Of a stretch of DNA of 10,398 bases, positions 1 through 5,701 are shown one piece after another. Both the position numbers and the translations under genes were made by a program. The first letter of the stretch is position 1, and the number at the start of each line of letters is the position of its first letter. Origin of the DNA: GCA-2729515 sp036336695 (GTDB lineage: Bacteria; Myxococcota_A; UBA9160; SMWR01); assembly GCA_036336695.1 (NCBI GenBank), contig JAYZFQ010000056.1, positions 1 to 10,398 of the forward strand, written 5' to 3'. The notes beneath the pieces are model-generated. The model was not told the DNA's origin and made no database searches. It saw only the letters and a list, made by a program, of their open reading frames with translations.

Positions 1-1053
1 GACGCCGGGCTCGCGGTGAACGAGATCGACGGCCTGGTCTCCTACATGGATTACCGCAACAGCCCCCTGCGCATCGCCGCGGCCCTCGGCTTCGACGAAC
101 TGCGCTGGTCGGCCACCCCCTGGGCGGGCGGCGGCAACAACTCGTCTGCCTCGCTCCAGTTTGCCGACGCCGCGATCTGCGGTGGGTACGCCAATTACGT
201 CGTCGCGTTTCGCGCCCTGGCCCAGGGTCAGTTCCAGCGACTCGGTTCCGGCGCAGGCCTGATGTCGGGCGCCGCACCCGAGGGCCTTTCCTGGGGCCTG
301 CCCTATGGCCTGATGACCCCCGCCCAGGAGTGTGCCCTGCAGACGGCCCGCTGGATGCACGACCACGGCGTTTCCCAGGAGGCCCTCGCGAGCATTTCCC
401 TCGCCTGTTATGCGAACGCCCAGCGCAACCCGCGCGCGGTTCGATACGGCCGCCCCCTGACTCGCGAGGCCTACCACGCCTCCCGCTGGATCGTGGAGCC
501 CTTCCACCTCTACGACTGCTGCATGGAAAACGACGGCGCGGCCGCCTTGATCGTCACCACGCCCGAACGCGCGAAGGACCTCCCGGGCAAGGCGGTCCCG
601 ATCCTCGCAACGGCCCAGGGCCTGGGGCCGGACATCGGCATCACGGCCTTCCAGCAACGCTGGTTCCCGAACATGTACTACGAAAACGTCGGCCGCATGA
701 TCTGGGAGCGCGCCGGGGTGAAACCCACGGATGTCGACGTCCTCCAGCTCTACGAGAACTTCACCGGGCCCGTGGTCATGGCCCTGTGCGAGATGGGCTA
801 CTGCAAGCCCGAGGAAGTCGACGCCTTCGTCGCCGACGGCGTTCTCGAAGGCCCCGACGCGCGCCTGCCCTTCAATACCAGCGGCGGGAACATCGCGGAG
901 GCCTACATCCACGGGCTCGAGATGGTGGTTGAAGCCGTCCGTCAGTCGCGGGGCGAATCCACCTGCCAGGCCCCGAAGGTCGAACTCTCACTCGCCGTGG
1001 GCGGCCCCGGGTACGCCCCGGGCAGCGCCGTCCTCTTTGGCGCTGCCCTCTGA
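1..1053 (+). CDS. Thiolase-superfamily protein lacking the nucleophilic Cys (Ltp2-like aldolase candidate), 5'-partial
   Basis: The frame is open from base 1 to the TGA at 1051-1053, giving 350 residues. The start lies upstream, and about 40 N-terminal residues are probably missing for a family of roughly 385-400. A GTG at 16 is in frame but sits inside conserved sequence, so I do not take it as the start. The fold is recognised from the 'GGGNNSSAS' helix region (codons 43-51), 'CCMENDGAAALIV' (from about codon 170), 'QLYENFTGP' (Tyr at codon 251), 'NTSGGNIAEAYIHG' (Tyr at codon 302) and the C-terminal 'GGPGYAPGSA' (Tyr at codon 338). Classical thiolases carry a Cys nucleophile in the first region and CxG at the C-terminus; neither is seen here. 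Such SCP2/Ltp2-type proteins, paired with DUF35 partners, are known as acyl-CoA retro-aldolases in steroid side-chain degradation. The next gene encodes exactly such a partner. Aldolase activity and a steroid-like substrate are inference; another non-thiolytic acyl-CoA role is possible. Confidence 0.88.
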   Translation, partial: DAGLAVNEIDGLVSYMDYRNSPLRIAAALGFDELRWSATPWAGGGNNSSASLQFADAAICGGYANYVVAFRALAQGQFQRLGSGAGLMSGAAPEGLSWGLPYGLMTPAQECALQTARWMHDHGVSQEALASISLACYANAQRNPRAVRYGRPLTREAYHASRWIVEPFHLYDCCMENDGAAALIVTTPERAKDLPGKAVPILATAQGLGPDIGITAFQQRWFPNMYYENVGRMIWERAGVKPTDVDVLQLYENFTGPVVMALCEMGYCKPEEVDAFVADGVLEGPDARLPFNTSGGNIAEAYIHGLEMVVEAVRQSRGESTCQAPKVELSLAVGGPGYAPGSAVLFGAAL

Positions 1054-1084
1054 ATTCCGCCTGGGAACCGACGGGAGAAACACG

Positions 1085-1522
1085 ATGAGCCGCTACCTCG
1101 GGGACGACTGGATCCTGCCCCACCTCACCCCGAACAACACGCCCTTCTTCACCGCGGGAAGCATCCAGATCCAGTTCTGCGAAGACTGCGGCCACGCGCA
1201 GCACCCGCCGGACGATCTCTGTTATGCGTGCCAGGGAACGAATCTCGTGTTCGTTGCGTGCCCCGGAACCGGCCGCATCGAGAGCTCCGCCCTCGTCCAC
1301 CACCCCGTGCACCCGGTGCTGAAGGACAAGGTTCCCTACGTGATCGCCATTGTCTCGATCGATGGCGCTACGGGTTGCAACGTGCAGGGAAACATCGTGG
1401 GCTGCGCTCCCGAAGCCGTGAAGATCGGCCAGAAGGTGCGCGTCGTCTTCGAGGAAGCGGAAGACCCGGCATCGAAGCGCAAGCTCCTGATCCCCCAGTG
1501 GGAACTCGCCCCCGAGGCATGA
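1085..1522 (+). CDS. DUF35 zinc-ribbon/OB-fold protein, partner of the thiolase-like enzyme
   Basis: A 145-residue protein starting at ATG 1085, with gggag at 1073-1077 as Shine-Dalgarno and a 31-base gap after the thiolase-like gene. The N-terminal half carries a rubredoxin-like zinc ribbon, C32-x2-C35-x10-C46-x2-C49 ('FCEDCGHAQHPPDDLCYACQ'). A small beta-rich OB-fold follows, with 'GTGRIESSALVHHP' and 'PYVIAIVSIDGATGCNVQGNIVGC', typical of DUF35/ChsH2-like proteins in length and order. In characterised systems these proteins bind a Cys-less thiolase homologue and are needed for its acyl-CoA aldolase activity; the OB-fold helps form the CoA site. Adjacency, strand and tight spacing support a heteromeric complex with the upstream product. 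The family assignment is firm; the substrate is not knowable from sequence. Confidence 0.9.
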   Translation: MSRYLGDDWILPHLTPNNTPFFTAGSIQIQFCEDCGHAQHPPDDLCYACQGTNLVFVACPGTGRIESSALVHHPVHPVLKDKVPYVIAIVSIDGATGCNVQGNIVGCAPEAVKIGQKVRVVFEEAEDPASKRKLLIPQWELAPEA

Positions 1523-1537
1523 CACGACAAACCGCCC

Positions 1538-1547
1538 CAGTGCACTG
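1538..1547. repeat. Perfect 10-base palindrome CAGTGCACTG before the ABC gene
   Basis: CAGTGCACTG is its own reverse complement and lies in the 34-base gap between the DUF35 gene and the ABC transporter gene, touching the Shine-Dalgarno of the latter. It could be a small operator or an mRNA element, but a single 10-base palindrome can arise by chance. No second copy was seen in the window. Confidence 0.3.
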
Positions 1548-1550
1548 AGG
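1547..1550 (+). promoter_or_regulatory. Shine-Dalgarno GAGG supporting the GTG start of the ABC fusion gene
   Basis: GAGG lies six bases before GTG 1557. There is no ATG in frame between here and the end of the DUF35 gene, so this site decides the start. The resulting N-terminus leaves about 34 residues before the Walker A motif, normal for an ABC ATPase domain. Confidence 0.6.
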
Positions 1551-1556
1551 TCCGCC

Positions 1557-3071
1557 GTGCAGCTTCGCGTCGAAATCCAACGCCAGGGCCCCCGCTGCCC
1601 CTTCGAAAACGAGGCGGTGGAACTGGCGCTCGGCGACGGGGAGTGCCTGTGGCTCCAGGGAAATTCGGGCGCGGGCAAATCTTCGATCGCCCTCCATCTC
1701 CTCGGTCTCCGCATCCTGCCCGACGCGGCGGTCGCGGTGCACTGGGACGGCATCGATCCCGAACGAGCCGGTCTCGGCATGGTGTTCCAGCAAGGGGTGC
1801 TGATCGACAGCTTGAACGTGGGCGAGAACATCGGGCTGGCCCTGAGACGCGCCGGTTTCTCTCCTTCCGAAGACGCCATCCAGGCCGCGCTCTCCGACGT
1901 GGGACTCGCGCCGGGCGACGCCGCCAAGATGCCCGGTCAACTCAGCGGCGGCATGCTGCGCCGGGCGTCGCTCGCCCAGGTGCTCGCCCAGAAACGGCCG
2001 GTCATCGTACTGGACGAGCCCTTCGTGGGACTCGACGAAGCCAACGCCCGCGAAATCGTTGCCCTCATCGCAACCCTCATGGAGCGCGGGAACAGCTTCA
2101 TTCTCATTTCCCACGACACTCAGTACGCCGAGCCCCTGGCGACGCCCGGCCGCGAGGTCCAGATCCGCGCGCACCCGGCCGGGGACGTTCCCGCCAGGGA
2201 ACGCGCCACCCCGCACTGGAACTTCGCCGTGCGCACGGGGCTGCGCCTGTTCGACTACTTCGTGATTTCCGCCCCCATGATTTTCTTCGCGTTCATCGCT
2301 TCGGGGATCGCCATCAGCATGTTGTTCTCGGATCTCCTCCAGGCGACAAATGTCGAAACGTTGCGCCGCCAGATCATCAATCCCAACCCGTCGTTCCTCG
2401 ACAAGCTGCTGGGCGTGGAACTCTTCAACAAGGTCGTGGGTCACGAGTTCGAAAAAATCGCGAGCGAACACCTGCCTGCGATTCGGCGCCGCGTCTTCTC
2501 CGTTGGGATCACGCGCGGCTTCATCATCGAACTCGGTCCGCTCTTGACCGCCCTGCTGCTCGCCGGGCGCATCGGCGGGTCCTACGCGGGCGAAGTGAGC
2601 ATGATGCAGGCGACGAACCAGAACCAGTTGCTGCGCACCCTGGGTGTCTCCCCGCGCCGCTGGACCCTCGGGCCCTCGGCGATCGCAGCGATGCTCGCCG
2701 CCCCGTTGCTGACGGCCCTCGGCGTCTGGACCAGCCTCTTGATGGCGCGGATGGTCGCCCTCAGCGACACCTTTCAGCTCTTCGACAGCAGCGCGCAGTA
2801 CTGGCAATCGCTCGGCACGAAGGCGCTCGAGTACCACTCCCTCTGGACGTTCCCGCCCTTCGTCAGCTTCTATCACAGCATCGTGTTCATGTTCCTGATT
2901 CTGCTCATTGCAGAAATTTCGGGCCGCATGCGGCCGAACATCCAACCCCGGGATGTTCCCCGGTCCATCACCTGGGCCGTCGTTGGAGCCAGTCTCGCCA
3001 TCATCGTCGCCGACTGGGGACTGTCCCAGTTGTTGCTCTACCTCAAGCCGATCGAGAGCCCCCTCGGCTAA
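1557..3071 (+). CDS. Fused ABC transporter: MlaF-like ATPase plus MlaE/YrbE-like lipid permease
   Basis: A 504-residue single chain. Residues 1-210 are an ABC ATPase with Walker A GNSGAGKSS (35-43, K41), Q-loop VFQQG (76-80), signature LSGGM (129-133), Walker B VIVLDEP (149-155, E154), D-loop GLDEA and switch His in ISHD (H186). From about 222 to the end is an MlaE-type permease: a hydrophobic segment at 235-256, the hallmark 'ELGPLLTALLLAGRIGG' (325-341), 'LRTLGVSPRRW' (359-369), then membrane segments near 371-400, 434-453 and 470-496. MlaE/YrbE permeases move phospholipids between Gram-negative membranes and, in Mce systems, import lipids such as cholesterol. ATPase and permease are normally separate genes, so this fusion is unusual. 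No MCE (MlaD), MlaB or MlaC gene is in the window. The segment at about 262-312 looks extra relative to MlaE, and the usual 'TEQIDAL' stretch reads 'TNQNQLL' (353-359). Inner-membrane location is expected. Lipid transport is likely; substrate and direction are unknown. Confidence 0.88.
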   Translation: MQLRVEIQRQGPRCPFENEAVELALGDGECLWLQGNSGAGKSSIALHLLGLRILPDAAVAVHWDGIDPERAGLGMVFQQGVLIDSLNVGENIGLALRRAGFSPSEDAIQAALSDVGLAPGDAAKMPGQLSGGMLRRASLAQVLAQKRPVIVLDEPFVGLDEANAREIVALIATLMERGNSFILISHDTQYAEPLATPGREVQIRAHPAGDVPARERATPHWNFAVRTGLRLFDYFVISAPMIFFAFIASGIAISMLFSDLLQATNVETLRRQIINPNPSFLDKLLGVELFNKVVGHEFEKIASEHLPAIRRRVFSVGITRGFIIELGPLLTALLLAGRIGGSYAGEVSMMQATNQNQLLRTLGVSPRRWTLGPSAIAAMLAAPLLTALGVWTSLLMARMVALSDTFQLFDSSAQYWQSLGTKALEYHSLWTFPPFVSFYHSIVFMFLILLIAEISGRMRPNIQPRDVPRSITWAVVGASLAIIVADWGLSQLLLYLKPIESPLG

Positions 3072-3089
3072 GCCCACAAGGAGTCCCCC

Positions 3090-4223
3090 ATGCAGATTCA
3101 CGGACAATGCGCCGAACGCTTCGAACCCGTCCGGGCGGCATTCGAGAGCAACTTCCGGGAACGCAACGAGGTGGGCGCCAGCGTCTGCGTCACCCTCGCA
3201 GGGGAACCCGTGGTCGATCTCTGGGCCGGCGCCGCAGGCCCCGATGGGAGTCCCTGGCGCGAAGACACGATCGTGAACGTGTATTCCACGACGAAGACGA
3301 TGGCGTCGCTCTGCCTGCTGATGCTGGCCGACCGCGGCAAGATCGAGTGGAACGCCCCCGTCGCGCGCTACTGGCCGGGCTTCGAACGCAACGGAAAGGA
3401 AGGCGTCCTGGTCCGCCACGTCATGAGCCACAGCGCGGGACTGTCGGGCTTCGATCCGCCCGTCACGGCGGAAGACCTCTACGACTGGGAAAGCATCGCC
3501 GAACACGTCGCCGCCCAGGAACCCTGGTGGACACCCGGCACCCAGTCCGGTTACCACGCGGTGACCCAGGGCGTGCTCCAGGGTGAAATCGTCCGCCAGG
3601 TGGCCGGGATGAGCCTCGGCACATTCTTCCGCCAGGAGGTCGCCGAGCCCCTGGGCGCGGATTTCCACATCGGCCTCGACCCGGTACACGACCCGCGGGT
3701 GGGCGAGCTGATTCCGCCCAAGCTGGATCTCAGCCAGGGCGCAGGCCGGGTCGGTGGGGACCTGAGTCAGCGGACCCTGGAAAGCTGCCAGATGAACGCG
3801 CGCGAGCCGCAAAAGTCGGCCTGGCGGCGTGCCGAAATTCCGGCCGCCGGCGGGATCGGCAATGCCCGCAGCGTGGGACGCATCCACTCGGCCCTTGCCT
3901 GCGGGGGCGAGGTCGACGGCGTGCGGCTGCTCTCTCCGGCCGGAGTCGAGACGATCTTCGAGGAACAGACGAACGGTCCCGACCTCGTTCTCGGTGTCCC
4001 GGTCCGCTTCGGCATGGGATTCGGCCTCAAATCGAGCGCGTTCCCGATCGGGCCGAACGAGCGGGTCTGTTTCTGGGGCGGCTGGGGCGGGTCACTGGCC
4101 GTGATCGACGCGGACGCGGAGCTCACCGTGTCCTACGTGATGAACCGGATGGAAGCGAACCTCATGGGCGAGCTGCGCGGCGGCGTACTCGTCATGGCCG
4201 CCTACCAGGCCCTCGCGGGGTAG
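3090..4223 (+). CDS. Beta-lactamase-family serine hydrolase (EstB/family VIII esterase-like)
   Basis: A 377-residue protein starting at ATG 3090, with AAGGAG at 3078-3083 six bases before it and an 18-base gap after the ABC gene, so it is probably co-transcribed. The serine beta-lactamase/PBP fold is shown by the S-x-x-K motif STTK (S66, K69) followed by a hydrophobic helix, 'HVMSHSAGLSGF' (110-121), 'SGYHAVTQG' with the second-motif Tyr at 155, and the C-terminal 'WGGWGGS' (329-335), which replaces the KTG/HxG motif. This combination fits family VIII carboxylesterases and the LACTB/EstB group rather than true beta-lactamases. No signal peptide or membrane segment is visible, so it is probably cytosolic and not a cell-wall enzyme. 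In this context it may hydrolyse an ester or lactone of the lipid handled by its neighbours, which is inference. Confidence 0.88.
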   Translation: MQIHGQCAERFEPVRAAFESNFRERNEVGASVCVTLAGEPVVDLWAGAAGPDGSPWREDTIVNVYSTTKTMASLCLLMLADRGKIEWNAPVARYWPGFERNGKEGVLVRHVMSHSAGLSGFDPPVTAEDLYDWESIAEHVAAQEPWWTPGTQSGYHAVTQGVLQGEIVRQVAGMSLGTFFRQEVAEPLGADFHIGLDPVHDPRVGELIPPKLDLSQGAGRVGGDLSQRTLESCQMNAREPQKSAWRRAEIPAAGGIGNARSVGRIHSALACGGEVDGVRLLSPAGVETIFEEQTNGPDLVLGVPVRFGMGFGLKSSAFPIGPNERVCFWGGWGGSLAVIDADAELTVSYVMNRMEANLMGELRGGVLVMAAYQALAG

Positions 4224-4230
4224 CCCCGCG
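4214..4230. terminator. GC hairpin over the stop codon at the hydrolase/P450 convergent junction
   Basis: CGCGGGG (4214-4220) and CCCCGCG (4224-4230) form a perfect 7-base-pair stem whose 3-base loop is the TAG stop of the hydrolase gene. It occupies most of the 15 bases between the two converging genes. No T-run follows on either strand, so it is not a textbook intrinsic terminator. It may pause polymerase from both sides or protect 3' ends. Confidence 0.4.
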
Positions 4231-4238
4231 GCAACCGA

Positions 4239-5489
4239 TCAGGCGGACCGGGCCTTGAAGCGGATCGGCAGCCGCTTGATGCCGCCGATCAGGTTCGAGC
4301 GCAGCCGGTCGGGCTCGGCAAGCAGCTCGATCTCTTCGAGCCGGGGCAGGAGGTACTTGAACGCCATTTCGAGTTCGAGGCGCGCCACGTGGGCCCCGGC
4401 GCAGAAATGCTCCCCCACGCCGAAGGCGAGGTGGCGGTTCGGCTGCCGGTCGACCCGGAAGGCATAGGGGTCTTCGAAGACGTCCTCGTCCCGGTTCGCC
4501 GACGGGTAGTAGAGCGCCACGACATCGCCCTTTTTGAACTGGTGTCCGTTGAACTCGGTGTCGTGGCGAGCCGTGCGGGCAAAATGGATGATCGGCGAAG
4601 TCCAGCGCAGGATTTCCTCGACGCCCGTGCGCAGGTTCGCGGGGTCGGCGAGCTTGCGCCGCTCGTCGGGGTTCTGGATCAGGGCCAGCATGCCGCCGCT
4701 CGTCGCGTTGCGGGTCGTCTCGTTTCCCGCACCGACGATGACCTGGCAGTAGGACAGCACGTCGAGTTGCGGAAGCTTCTTGCCATCCACCTCGGCATGA
4801 GTGAAGAGCGAAACGAGATCGTCCTTGGGGTCGCGCCGCCGCGCCTCGACCATGTCGTTGAAGTAGGTAAAGAGTTCGATGAGCGCGCGCGTGCCCTCGT
4901 TCTCGAGATCCGTCGGGTTGAACTCGGGATCGTCGAAACCGACCATCCGGTTCGTCCAATCGTAGAGCTTCGGCCAATCCGCCTCGGGCACCCCGAGCAG
5001 CCAGCCGATCACGGCGATCGGCAGCGGCGCGGCCACCTTGTCGACGAAATCGACCTCGCCCTCCCCTTCGGCCAGCAGGTCTTCGACGATCTTGCGCGCG
5101 ATCCGGTCGACGTCGGCGTGGATCTTCTTGAGCGCACCGGGGGTAAAGCTCGGGATGATGATCTTCCGGTACGCCCGGTGCTCGGGGTTGTCCATCTCGA
5201 TCAGCGTCGGCGGGCGGTCCACGAACTCGCCCCGGGCCTGCAACTCTTCGACCCGGAGATTCACGAACAAGCGCGGCCGGCTGAGGAACAACTCGGGCTG
5301 CTTGCTGATCGCCGTGATGTCGGCGTGCTTGGTGATCGCCCAGAACGGCAGCTCGGAGGAATCGAAGAAGTGGATCGGCGCCTCGTGGCGCAGCCGCTTC
5401 CACGCTTCGTGGGGATAGCCGTTCTGCTGGAAGGAATCGGGGGTGATGACGTCGAGTTCCTGGAGCGGAAGCTCTGCGGCGGCGGACAT
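4239..5489 (-). CDS. Cytochrome P450, CYP125-like
   Basis: A 416-residue soluble bacterial P450, starting at ATG 5487-5489 with AGGAAG (complement of 5495-5500) five bases upstream. Motifs in order: 'EMDNPEHRAYRKIIIPSFTP' (98-117); I-helix oxygen-activation motif AGNETT (254-259); ExxR as E292-R295; 'FARTARHDTEFNG' (303-315); 'SANRDEDVFEDP' (330-341); and heme loop FGVGEHFCAG (356-365) with proximal ligand C363. The AGNETTRN I-helix and the 'LRSNLIGGIK' C-terminal region resemble CYP125, which oxidises the terminal side-chain carbon of cholesterol; CYP142 and linalool-type P450s are relatives. Catalysis needs a ferredoxin and reductase, and none is encoded here. The gene converges on the serine hydrolase and diverges from the RND gene. 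P450 identity is certain; the CYP125-like label and a sterol-like substrate are inference from remembered motifs. Confidence 0.95.
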   Translation of the reverse strand: MSAAAELPLQELDVITPDSFQQNGYPHEAWKRLRHEAPIHFFDSSELPFWAITKHADITAISKQPELFLSRPRLFVNLRVEELQARGEFVDRPPTLIEMDNPEHRAYRKIIIPSFTPGALKKIHADVDRIARKIVEDLLAEGEGEVDFVDKVAAPLPIAVIGWLLGVPEADWPKLYDWTNRMVGFDDPEFNPTDLENEGTRALIELFTYFNDMVEARRRDPKDDLVSLFTHAEVDGKKLPQLDVLSYCQVIVGAGNETTRNATSGGMLALIQNPDERRKLADPANLRTGVEEILRWTSPIIHFARTARHDTEFNGHQFKKGDVVALYYPSANRDEDVFEDPYAFRVDRQPNRHLAFGVGEHFCAGAHVARLELEMAFKYLLPRLEEIELLAEPDRLRSNLIGGIKRLPIRFKARSA

Positions 5490-5701
5490 GGCTTCTTCCT
5501 CTTCCGCAACGCAGCGGCGCGTGGCCGCCGTTGCTGGGGGCGCGGGTCTCTCCGATTCTACTCGATCCGCGCGGCAGATCCCCGGAGAGAGTCGAACCAG
5601 TCGACGCTCGAAGCGCTCTCAGACCACGGGAACGGCGATTCCGGCTATGATGCAGCGGCGGAATCCCCGCCGGTGTCCGGGCGACCGCCGAGGTTCCGAA
5701 C
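5490..5701. promoter_or_regulatory. Divergent intergenic region between the P450 and RND genes
   Basis: This 212-base gap is the longest in the window and must hold both outward promoters. Toward the RND gene, TATGAT at 5646-5651 resembles a -10 box but lacks a good -35. Toward the P450 gene, TAGAAT (complement of 5555-5560) is -10-like, again with no clear -35. Between them, 5587-5620 contains an imperfect dyad, GAGAGTCGA at 5587-5595 against TCGA at 5608-5611 and CTCTC at 5616-5620, around a GTCGAC core (5600-5605). It could be an operator shared by both genes. No conserved peptide reads through the gap. Confidence 0.4.
5690..5693 (+). promoter_or_regulatory. Shine-Dalgarno GAGG supporting the GTG start of the RND gene
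   Basis: GAGG lies eight bases before GTG 5702. The next in-frame ATG would remove the basic N-terminal stretch 'RKTNRIARF', which is typical just before the first RND membrane helix, so GTG 5702 is preferred. Confidence 0.6.

Noticed and set aside
16..18. GTG as the start of the thiolase-like gene
   Set aside because: The frame is open to base 1, there is no Shine-Dalgarno, and the family needs about 40 more N-terminal residues.
1368..3887. An 839-residue open frame on the - strand across the ABC and hydrolase genes
   Set aside because: It is antisense to two well-recognised genes, its product is rich in Gly, Arg, Asp, Glu and His without family motifs, and long stop-free antisense frames are expected at this GC content.
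5591..5610. Repeated GTCGA/CTCGA units as a direct-repeat operator or KstR-type site
   Set aside because: The units are short and unevenly spaced and do not match the AAC-GTT dyad of KstR sites; TCGA is frequent in this composition.
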